From Plakobranchus ocellatus (taxonomy: Eukaryota > Mollusca > Gastropoda > Plakobranchidae), in NCBI GenBank assembly GCA_019648995.1, contig BLXT01007159.1, positions 763,158 through 796,753 of the forward strand: a stretch of DNA of 33,596 nucleotides, read 5' to 3'. Below, piece after piece: positions 12,501 to 24,500 of this stretch (position 1 is the first letter of the stretch; each line of letters begins with the position of its first letter). Both the position numbers and the translations under genes were made by a program. The notes under the pieces are model-generated. The model was not told where the DNA came from. It worked only from the letters and a program-made list of their open reading frames with translations, and searched no databases.

Positions 12501-15500
12501 CAAGAGATAAGCTTATTGGGGAGGGATGGGTATGGGCTAGGTGCATGGATAAGCGATGCTGCAACCCAGTCAGTTGAACCGCTGCATTTATTATGCTCAA
12601 CCGCAAATTTTTTAAGTTCTTGCGTTGTCATTAATCTATTTAGAAATCTAATTCTCAGAGCACACTTTCATGTTGGATATCACATTAAAGCTCTTTTCTT
12701 TCACTCTCCAACGGTATAAAGTTTTAAGTCATATTTGTATTAGAAAGACTGAATTTTATTTTGCGTAAAAAGTAACAGAATGTTTTAGTTTTTTAACGAT
12801 GTTTTTAAATTTTAAATTTTTTCAAACAACTCTCACCACATTCATTGTTTTAAAATGACATGTGGATTGAGGAACGCTTAAATGTACTGTTTGAAAAATT
12901 GTGTAAGTTTGATCTGAAAATCAGCTCAGTTATGGCAGAATAGAGGTAGTAAAGCATAATCAGTATAGCCTTCGTATGTGAAGAACGTGGAATAAAAAAT
13001 GCATCCTTAAGCGTTTTTTTTTTTTTTTTTTTTTGAAATACTGATTTTCCACCTTGTTTTATTAGATTTAAGCAGAATTTGTATTTCCCTCTTCTGAAAC
13101 TTGGATAGAAAAACTTAAAAAAGCATAAAAAGTATAAGAAGAATTGAAAGAATTTCACATATGACTAACATCGTTATCCTGACCTGGTCCTGTGTGTTCT
13201 CAATTTGATGCACTACTAGATAAGCATGTTATCACATTACAGTCATATCATAGACGTTGGTTGACAGGCAATAACTGTAACAAATATCTACACCCAGAGG
13301 TTTTCAAAGACATCACAGCCTCAATAATCAGGACAACGTGTGAATGGACCAGTGATTCTTTCATTGTTGATAATGCAAATAAAATAAATTTTAACTTTGA
13401 CCTGCTAAACGAGGCCTACGCTCTTGTTCATGCGATATATCACACACCTATCCAATAGCTCCAGTTTCATTATCGAGTATTAAAACAAACATAGACTCAT
13501 ATATGGCAACTTACAGAAGGATGTTTAAAAAGAAAGTTATCCCAAAACAGCATATTTTAGAGTATCATAACCTTCCTTTTATTCAAGAACATAAGATAGG
13601 ACTTGGCCTATTGGAAGAGCAAGATTGGAAGCTCATTCACTCATCTATCTTAAATTTAGAAAACAGGACAGCTGGCATATAGCAGGAGGAGAGGAAGATA
13701 AAAATAATAATGGAATGCCACGTTCTTCAAGTTGCACCTCTATTGCAAATACAGATACCTTAACCCAAGTTCCGCGCCGCGCCGGTATATCGGCTTGACT
13801 GTGAGGAAAAATCGGGAGGCGCGGCGAGCCAGTTTATCGGCNNNNNNNNNNNNNNNNNNNNNNNNNNNNNNNNNNNNNNNNNNNNNNNNNNNNNNNNNNN
13901 NNNNNNNNNNNNNNNNNNNNNNNNNNNNNNNNNNNNNNNNNNNNNNNNNNNNNNNNNNNNNNNNNNNNNNNNNNNNNNNNNNNNNNNNNNNNNNNNNNNN
14001 NNNNNNNNNNNNNNNNNNNNNNNNNNNNNNNNNNNNNNNNNNNNNNNNNNNNNNNNNNNNNNNNNNNNNNNNNNNNNNNNNNNNNNNNNNNNNNNNNNNN
14101 NNNNNNNNNNNNNNNNNNNNNNNNNNNNNNNNNNNNNNNNNNNNNNNNNNNNNNNNNNNNNNNNNNNNNNNNNNNNNNNNNNNNNNNNNNNNNNNNNNNN
14201 NNNNNNNNNNNNNNNNNNNNNNNNNNNNNNNNNNNNNNNNNNNNNNNNNNNNNNNNNNNNNNNNNNNNNNNNNNNNNNNNNNNNNNNNNNNNNNNNNNNN
14301 NNNNNNNNNNNNNNNNNNNNNNNNNNNNNNNNNNNNNNNNNNNNNNNNNNNNNNNNNNNNNNNNNNNNNNNNNNNNNNNNNNNNNNNNNNNNNNNNNNNN
14401 NNNNNNNNNNNNNNNNNNNNNNNNNNNNNNNNNNNNNNNNNNNNNNNNNNNNNNNNNNNNNNNNNNNNNNNNNNNNNNNNNNNNNNNNNNNNNNNNNNNN
14501 NNNNNNNNNNNNNNNNNNNNNNNNNNNNNNNNNNNNNNNNNNNNNNNNNNNNNNNNNNNNNNNNNNNNNNNNNNNNNNNNNNNNNNNNNNNNNNNNNNNN
14601 NNNNNNNNNNNNNNNNNNNNNNNNNNNNNNNNNNNNNNNNNNNNNNNNNNNNNNNNNNNNNNNNNNNNNNNNNNNNNNNNNNNNNNNNNNNNNNNNNNNN
14701 NNNNNNNNNNNNNNNNNNNNNNNNNNNNNNNNNNNNNNNNNNNNNNNNNNNNNNNNNNNNNNNNCATTTTTTTCACTGTCTCAACTTCGCCAGCCTAGCA
14801 CTCAGGCTCTAGCTAAAGTTGTCCCCGAATGTGCGCCAGGAGGGTTAAACTAAATACTAAGAAACGAAAACTGAAAAATTAAATAAGAGTGATGAACTCT
14901 GACGCTTCTGTAAATAGCAGGAACATATTCACACATAAACATACATGTTTATTGATTGGATTATAATTAAGATTTGAAAACAAGTCCTTTCCTTTAACTT
15001 CAGAAACTAAACAAACGTTTCAATATTGAACACTAATAGTGTTAACCAACGATGTAGACTGGATTATTATCTGTGTCACTGCAATAACTGGTAGCACTCA
15101 CGCAATAACGGATAGTGACGCTGCCTGCATGAGTACATTCCAATCTATTTACCTCAATGTTTAGCAAATTGGCCCTAGATTGGTAACATACGAAAAGAAA
15201 AATTGTTCTTAAAATTTTACAACTCGTGTTGCAATTACTTGTTTAATTTTGGATCACTGATATTGCTATTAGAATTCACTTTTATTTGTGGAAAATATGT
15301 AATAAAATTCTCCTATTCTATCCCTATAATGCAAAGTGCCTTGATGTATTCTTTTCTAAAACAATGCTGTCCTCATGTAGGGCAATTTCCTTTTGGTCAC
15401 TTTGAAGAGACTCATGAAAGATAAGCAGGCTTGATTGAACATTAAATTCTAGATTTAGAGGCAGTTCATAATTATCACAGGACTGGCAATGGCTAGAGCC

Positions 15501-18500
15501 TAGCACAGAGCTTCCAAGTACAATATTACAGTATGCAAAGAACTAAGCTAGGTCCACTCCTGTAGACTTATAAGACATTGCACTTATAGTTTGTCACAAT
15601 GTCTTAATAACACCGTTTAACCAAACCATTGGCTTTAAGTTGACAGATTAAAATCAGGAAAGAAATTATCCCAAAAATGTTTATTTCAATTAAAATTGGA
15701 ATTCTGCCACGATGCTTTCTTTTTTTCAAGATCGCAGATTTCAAATTTGCCATCAGAATTTTTGTAATTACTAGATCTAATTGCTTTCCTCTCAAAGATA
15801 AATTCTTTTGAAAAAAACCCTAGTCCAAGTGAGTGTATCACAGTGCGAAAATCCAGCATTAAAAGGTTAACAGTCAATAATGGCTAAGAATGATGCATCC
15901 ACTGCGCCAATAGGACTGCCCTTCCTACTTCTCAGCTTGTGAAAGGCCCGTTGACTGTGAGTTAAAAAAAAAAGGTCTAGCTGAGAGCGCCACAGTAGGT
16001 TTGTCTGAAAAGTTGTTGCAGTGCTAGTGCTGTTAATGTTTTTTTCTTATTTTGTTTAATGTCCCCTGAGTTTCCAGCATGCCACTAATGCAGGGAATCG
16101 CTGCTAAACCTAGACTAAGCTTATTATAGAGAGCACGGCCAATCACTAAGCAGCAAAATTCCAGATTTTGAAATAAAAATGGTGATTTCTAGAACGCAAG
16201 TCATTTTCAGGTAGAATATGGAACGAATCCCAAATTTCTGCAACGGTAGGCATGCCTGATATCTGCTTCAAATAAGCTTCAATTTATATAGGTGGCTATA
16301 TTAGAGACAGCACTACCAAAGAGAGAGAGAGAGAGAGATTTCCCTAAATTTTTGTCTTGTGATATATGTTTAGGATTAGATACAATGTAGTATGTGCATT
16401 TAATGGTCCAGTATTTTATTGCCACAAGGACTCTATGGGTAAAAATAATTGAACCCTACCCGGCAACTCCATAATTTCCAAGCAGCACTTACTCTATCTC
16501 TTCAAAGCCTTCAGGCAAACTGTCCAACTTGCGATCAACTGTGCGAAGCAGCCGAACCTCTTGCTCCACTTTTGTGTCCACCATAACCTTGAGAAAGATT
16601 ACAATAAATATACATATTTTAAACAAATAAAAGATGTGCAGACCACATAACAGACCTACAAATTATTTTGATCTTTTTTTCCTTTCAAATCTTACTGCAC
16701 ATGGCAGCTTGATTAATACAAGATGGAGGGAGAAGCGCTAATTTTTTGCCTAATATAATAATACACACCAGCTGATGAGAGTTTGATAAAAGTTAACAGA
16801 TAAAATTAAAAAAAAATCAATTCATACATGAAATTTTAAAAACTAAAGAAAGAAAAAACCAATAACTGCATGTAAAAATTAAGGAAAAAACTGTCAAATA
16901 CTTCTAAATCTCCACTAATAAGGAAATTAAAAATTAACCTTTCATGGCTTGATCAACCAATAATGTTTATTGTGTCAAAGCCTATTCAGCCCTTCCAAGG
17001 TAGCAATGTTGCCAGATATTTTGACATATTTTAAAAATCTTGGGTCTTGAGTTCTTCTGCACAAAAATCAACAAAATCATCTGGAAGTCTGATCTATTCA
17101 GATCTAATGTTAGTTCATTTCACAAGCTTACAGATATTGTTTCTCCCTTCTACAGTCATAGGGGATGAGGTTCGTCATTAATAATGATATAGATCTATTA
17201 AGTTGACCCTTCTCACATGCAAATACATGTGTATTTTTCATGTCATGCACCATACCAAGGAAAGCAAACAAAGAATGAAATAACGAGAAAGGCACCCTTG
17301 GATGCAGAATGGTGGCTTCTGCATCCCTAGTACTATCAGATTATTGCGAAAAAGGCCACACTTTAAATATGAGGCAGGGTCGCTCCTTTTGAGTTACTTC
17401 ATTGTTTCCAAGTGAGCGCTACATGCATATCCCTGTGCACTGATTACAAGCATCAATGGCACAGAGTTGGGTTCATGACCACATAGCACTGTGACATTTC
17501 AACAACGCTAAAGTTACTCAGTTCTCTTGTACAGCTTGTTATTAAATAAACATGGAGTGCAAATTGGATGCTAGGGTCATATCGATAATAATAAAAAAAT
17601 ATAGTATATTATTGTTCAATACAAGTTACATAGGTAAAAAGTACACAGTGGTCATATAATATGATCGAAAAGCTAGAACTAAATTTTTTTTTTCTTTCCA
17701 CCATCCACTGAGACTATTGACTGGATTTTAGCAGTGCTGCCTGGAAAACAGAAAATTAGCATGTCTGCGTAGTAGCATTCCTCTTATAAGCACATAATGT
17801 CAAACTTCCTCAAGTCGGCTAATTTTCCCCACTTTCATTTCAATCATACCTTATACCAACATGTAATGTCACTCAACAGACTTTTCTGAATTTGACTTGA
17901 GCCAATCCTAACACAATGTAAGCTATATATTATTAGAATAACTGGCACAGATGACCTGAACTGGCTAAGAAATTTCTTGGAATCTTGGAGAATGACCTCT
18001 ATACCTTGATGAGACAGATCTAAAGCCAGAAGCTAGATAAGCTGTGTTTGATCAAGTTTACAGTTATCTAATTCACCTAGATTGATTTGAACTGAGGGTT
18101 ACAAATTTACGACATTTATAGGCTGAAACTTGCTGTAAACTATCATACCTGTTAAACATTACAAGAAACACTTGCAGCTGAATGTTTCAATATTACAAAG
18201 TACTTGAAAAGACTCCTTGGTATCTTTATATAAACCAAAATTAAGAAGCACATGGGGTTAACATATTCTATATTCTTATAATCTTGATGAAGATTTGAAT
18301 GGAAATTACTGAAGAACTTTCACTAAACAAAAAGATAACCCACCTTGAAATAGGCCCACACATAATCCAGCCAAGAGGTGCAGACAGGTAATATGGCTTG
18401 CAAATTCCCACTGAGAGAGGCATATATGGCTCTCTCATATTGATCCATGCTGGGCTGTGGAAGAAGAATAAAAAATCTTCAAGTGCTTTTTGATGAAGCA

Positions 18501-21500
18501 AACATGTGGCAATTCAAACAGTTTTTAATTATCTAATTGCTTTTTCTTTCTGAATCTTTTGAGGACCAGAAAATTTCAGTTTAAAGTAACCCTTAAAACC
18601 AAGCTGACCATCAAGCCAGTTAGAATTTATTATGTTGGGGTGATGACTCACTTGTTGGTCCATTTACTATAGAGTAGATTCTTCAACCTCAGTTTGAAAT
18701 CAAGAATGTAATCAAAGACAATTATGCTAGAGAGGATCGGTTGAATAAAGAAGACTCAGACTTAAGAGAATCAAGTTGACTCATTTGAGACATGTAGGCA
18801 TTGGTGCTCATCAATGCAAATTGTCCCCCTTGTAACCCAAAAGAGGGAGAGCTAGTTTGGCTCTGACACAATAAAGCTTGGTGTTCTATTCAAATTAGAT
18901 TGAGCTTAATTTTGAATATGGAGGTTTTATTTTAAAAGGAAGTTAGTTCTTATTTCAACTTCCCCCCCAAAATGCTGAGGAGTCGTATGTATGTATATAC
19001 ATATACACAATATATATATAGTCAGTGTGAAAAAAAATCTGGATTTCAGGAAAAATCCTGAGAATGCCCATCTCTGTAATTTGTACTGAAATATTCATCA
19101 TATTGCCATTGCCTCTTGACCACTTAAAAACTAGATCTAGTATCTGCACGATTAGTCTAGATATCAAGATTTTATAACGTATATTACATAGAAAAAAAAA
19201 TCCCACCTCTCTAGATCCAGCCTCATTATGAAGTGTACAAACTTCTAATAAAAAAAAACAAACAAAAAAACAAAAAGGATTTTCTGTGAAATAACAGACC
19301 ACTGCTCTTAATAGCAGCAGTTTCAACATTTTAGACATTCTGTAGGATTTTGGAAAGTTTCCATTTTTTTCCTGGGTTTTATGGAAAAAAGGTCCAGATT
19401 AAATGTTTAATGTAGATTTTTTTTTTTTTTTATTTCTCCTTCACAAGAACATGCCTATATCACATTTAAAAAACTGGAAAAGCATACTGAAAACACAACT
19501 GCTTCTGAAAAATTAAGCTCTGGCTGCTGAGATATTTTTTATAAGGCTCACTTTAAATATGAATTAAAGTAAAGCGTGAAAAAATATCTATTTCAATGTT
19601 GCAATGTAGACCTAGAAAAGAATTTGTTTCAAATGTTGCTTTCATGAGTCTAAAATGCTCTAAAATATACTTTAATTGAGATTGTTTTTAAAATAGGCGG
19701 GTATGGGGTCAATGTTGGTATTTGAAGCTACATGTATCTATCTAGATTTTTAAAAAATATTTATCTGACATATGTAGGCTCTGTTTCTTCCGTCTAAATT
19801 ACTTACATAACAATTATGATAACGAGATACTGAAATGATCACAATCTACATTATATACTGTATTTCTTAATCTAGGCGATACATCAATTTCTTGATATCA
19901 TTTCTCTTGAGGCCTAGTTTAGAACTAATAGGTACAATACATATGAAATTAATTGCCTCTCTTTAAAATTGTTTTTTCAATAACAGGGGCTGGCACTGAA
20001 AACATAGCCCACCATTAGAAAAATGTTGGAAAGGATATCCGTAGAACTAGAGCGCAGAAGTATCTGCCTTCTCAGCTATCCAATTAATTAAGGCCTTTCT
20101 TAATCTTTAGGCCAATGTAGCATATGTCATCCTTTTCTATAACTGTTTTTACTCAAATATTACAATACAAAAATTATGCTAGTTTGCTATTGATGAAAAT
20201 TAAAACAGATTATTCTTTTTTTTTCTACATGACATATTAACATCACCATTTCCAATGGAAGGGGTCCCTCTTTAGAGAAGCTGATTCAAGTGAGTTCTTT
20301 AGGCCGCACAAATACTCATTACAATTTCAAATATTTTTTAAAATTTCATTAAGATTTTATGATGTACAGTTCATTCTTTTTCCATTTATCTGATACTGTA
20401 CTCATTCAAAGCAAACAACAGCAAGCATCTGCAACCAATACACCAGTCAACCCCTCCCCCCCTCTCAAGCCACAGAACTGGAATGGACAAAAAATTCTTG
20501 GCAAAAGAACAAAATATAGTGGCATTTTTTGTGTTGTTAATTGTATAAAAGGACAAAAAAATTTGGGAACGATCTTAATTTTTTTCAATTCTGACATCAC
20601 CTCAATCCAAATCACAACTATGCATAAACTCCATTAACTGCACACAAAAAAGACCCCCCCCCAAATTTTCAGAATCAAAGCAATCACCTTGTATCCATAA
20701 GGAATACTTCAAACATAATTTGGTCTATCTAATTTCTAGATCTTATCTAATGTAGACTAGACCATGTCTTGATTAAATCTACATTTCTATGTAAAAAATT
20801 AGCCTTCAGAATAGATCTAGGTCTAGATTACATTTTGAAGTCAAACAGACAAGCACCTAAAGTTTAAATTAACATGAATCATATGATTCGTGCATTATTC
20901 TAGACTAGACTTAGATTAGTCTACCTGTTTAAATACATAGGTCTGTGTGTTTTAAATTTTAAAAGCATTTTTTAATTGATGATAACAACATAAAAAGTGA
21001 TGAATATCTTATACTGTCCTGTTAAGACTAGATCTTGTGGTACTTTGCAATGTATTTAGCATTGAATTTGGTGAGCAAAAAAACCTGTAATTATTTACAT
21101 CAGTAATGCCAAGCCGAAATTGTTTTGATCCAATAAAGGAGTCTATAAGTGTGACTGCGATCTGGTTGTTAACCTTCTATGGTATAATCGTTAAAATTGA
21201 GTGGGATGCATGAGTATTTCCATTTTTATGCACTAATCCTGGTCTTCTATAATGCCTCTTAATTAAGCCTACTAATAGTTAGAAGTTTGGTGTGCATGAC
21301 TTAGGAATTTAAACTTTTTATTTGGAACATGAATTTAATTTGCTAGACTAATGCTTTCTTTGTTTTAAATCCCAACTAATTTACTGATCAGTTTAGAAAC
21401 TAAGATTAATAAAGAAGTTCTTTAAGCTCATAATGAACTGTTCAATTCTTTGCTTAATTTCTAAATCTTCAAAATGATGCTATCTGCCCAGTATTCTAGC

Positions 21501-24500
21501 AACATTATTCTCAGAACTTTTTTTTCAATTAAAGCATCACTTTTATTCTAGCAATATAAGACTCTCAAGACACCAGCAGCATGTACATTAAAGTGCACAA
21601 AAAAAAACATTAGACTTAGACTTGGTGTTGGAAAATAGATTTCAATTATCTTGATTTGAGATTCTGATAGGCCTAAATTAACAGCAAAGGTAATTTTAAA
21701 ATCTACATCTATAAAGTTCAATTGAAACTCTTTGAGTGAAAGATCATCGAACTCAAAGAAATCTAGATCTAGATCTCAATCTAAATTTAGACCTAGACCT
21801 AGAATGTACAGCTGTTGCTATGGATTTTGACAGCTTTTTACACAAAAATCAACTTTTGTAATTTTCAACAATCTTTGCTAAAGATACATAGTAAATTTTA
21901 CAGAAAACTTAGGAATAATATACCAAATCTTTGTGAAACAATGAGTTGTTACTAGGGGCAACTTCATTTCTTGCCCATCGCTGTTTCAATACACACTGAC
22001 TGGCCTATAGGTAAAACTCACAATTTCTGTTTTTTGTATGGAAATTAATTCCAGCAAAATACAGAAATAATTGTGGATTTAACTCTGAAGATGATGGGCC
22101 ATAATCATGGTTTCAGATAGTGTGTGGAGAATAAAAGAAGGAAGAGCATTAAGTGCAATCAAGACAGACAGCTGTTGAATTTTATCAAGCAGTTTAAGTA
22201 CTTCCCTTGACATTTTAGTCAAGTTTACCTCTATCCTGTGGCTTCCCCTTCCCATGAATACATCATGTTTATGCTTAAAAAGTTAATTTGAAACATAGGG
22301 ATTATAATTTAAAAAGAAATAAGAAGTTCAGAATATAAAGCATTCAAATTGAGTGGACTTAAATACTGATACAAAATCAGCTCATCTCTTTAAAAAAAAA
22401 AAAAAATCAGGCTTTTTTGGTGATTTCAGTTTTACTGCGTTGAGGATCAACTTTGAAATTTAAAAAAATTTTTTTTTCTTTTTTAATTTTTGAATAACAG
22501 TTTGTAAAACTGAAAAAAATTACAGTCAGATACCAGCAGTACTGCCAACATAAAAAAATTCAGCTCCAAAAATTTGACCTATTTGAATATTTTCTAAACA
22601 TTTCAATATTATGCATCAAAATTATAAATCAGAGATTGCCTTTTTTGTCAATATTTTTTACTCAGATTGAGAAATGAGCACTTTCTTCAAAGAATTGTGA
22701 GGCTCTGAATCCTTATAAAACATTGGTGTAGCTAATTTCACAAAAAAAACACAAAAAACGTAATAAAAACTACGAAATTTCTATATTTTCTAAGTTTTCT
22801 GTACTGCTGTATTTTAAACTATTTTTATAAAAAAAAACACAGAAATCTGTAATGATTGGCAGCTATGTAATACATGAATTTATAGCAATTTCTCTTTTAC
22901 CTCATTAGCCAATCCCCAGCATACAGATTTCCAGATGTCCCGATGAGGATTTCCGTCTATTGCTCTCACATCATCCAGATTCGTGGTGCTGTAGTAATTG
23001 GAATCATGAAACAGACGCCAGCCTTCAAACGTGGCAGCTCTCCAGGGCTGGCCACAAGCCTGGCATAAGTTTTGGGCCTGGAGATGCAATGATTTATCAA
23101 TTGTTACAAAACAAACCCTTGACAACTTAGTTGAATAGCTTTGCCAATATGAAAGGTGATCTTTGTATTAGCCAAGTTAGTTTTTCATAACTTAACTGAT
23201 GGGTAATATTTTTAGATCAGCATAAATTAGTAGATTTTTTCCCATACCAAAGCCATGTAACTAAGCTAGATGTTTTAAAGTTTCGGATATAGTTCTTTTA
23301 AAATATCTAATCTTTAAATATATGGGGTTCAGTCTGAGAAAAGCCGACGGGTTGTGCAAAGGTTATTATTGAGAGACAGACCTAATTAGAGAGTAAAGGT
23401 CAATCGTGGTCAAAGTTGAGCTGAGGTCAGATTATTATTCAACAATCATTTCTACACCTTTTCTGTAAGTTTCAAGACAAAATGAAACTCTTAATAGTGG
23501 ACTAATGGATTTCCACCTCATATCACACCATAAAGCAATTAAAAGGGGCATTCCTCAGCTTTGAACACACTAACCTAGAAGGGAAAAATAGCATTTGCGC
23601 AGCCTTAGCCTCCCTTTCTCATTGTTTTCAGACACTACACTCCAACAATAGCTTTTTCTCCCCAAGTCAATTCTATGTATTCTCAGCTATTACTTTCAAG
23701 TGATATTTTATCTCATCAGGAACACAAACCTTTTCCAGCTTCCCAGCCCTAATCAAAACAAAAAGATTTCTGAGAAAATATTTTTCATCTTCCTGATCAA
23801 GATCATCTAGAGACAGTTTTTGTCTGCAAGGTGCATCAGGGTCCTGGTGTTTAAAAAAAAAAAGAAGTAAGAATAAAAAGCAAGTACTTTACTTGCAATA
23901 AGAATGTGAATACAATATCATTCAACTGAAAAAAAAACAACAAAAAATTAATGATGGAAGTCTCCATTTCTTTCCCAAGCAATACCTTAACGAAGAAGAA
24001 ATATTTTGAAAAAAAAAAACAAAAAAAAACTATGCATGTATATAACATAAATATACCCTTACTTAAGAGAGCTAATAATTAAAATTTCAAGACACTTCTA
24101 TAGTTATCTCCTTGCTAAAATGAGAATTCATAAAGTATTCAGAATAAATGTTTTCGTTTTCTGGAACAAATCATAACTTAAATCTTTTAAAAAGGTCTCA
24201 CTATATTGAAATTCCAACCGAAAAAAAAAAAAAAAAAAAAAACATTAAATCACTTACCATCTCAGTAATGGATCTTGACAAAGATGAATTAACACCACGT
24301 TTCTGCTTTTGCAAGTTGTGCAATGTATTTTCCCTGTAGCAGCAGACAGATTGCAATAGTCACAAATAGAACTTCATAAATATGATGCATAAAAAAATTT
24401 TTTTTTTAAATTGAACAGTTTATTCATGAATAATTCAAAAAAGAATGTTTAAAAAATTTTTTAACTTGTGACTCGGCCACAAATTTTGCTTTCGTTTTCA

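Larger units (their letters stand above)
11371..16492. other. nup107 intron 15 (longest intron)
   Basis: About 5.1 kb including 923 N. It holds a decayed transposon reading frame (13192-13758), a piggyBac-like element with the assembly gap (13764-14844), and a (GA)n tract at 16321-16338. Nothing is recognised in 11371-13190 beyond long A/T runs (11529-11544, 13015-13034). The stretch 15880-16130 is relatively GC-rich without an identifiable feature. Confidence 0.55.
18455..22900. other. nup107 intron 13
   Basis: About 4.4 kb. It contains a TA-rich microsatellite near 18985-19020, CTAGAT-rich tracts at 20724-20935 and 21761-21804, and many A/T runs. At about 18720-18850 there is a very weak resemblance to the tail of a LINE reading frame, not strong enough to call. 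Nothing else recognised. Confidence 0.5.

Noticed and set aside
12850..13158. 102-codon minus-strand frame
   Set aside because: Phe/Lys-rich low complexity from homopolymers; intron background.
13732..14853. Long open frames of 373 and 338 codons on both strands
   Set aside because: They run through 923 N. Only a few dozen real codons flank the gap.
18720..18850. Possible RNase H/zinc-knuckle tail of a LINE ([18 protein letters not shown] and a CPPC pattern)
   Set aside because: The two pieces are in different frames, the match is very short and there is no reverse transcriptase nearby.
18955..19338. 127-codon minus-strand frame
   Set aside because: Made largely of poly-T/poly-A and TA microsatellite translation; no domain.
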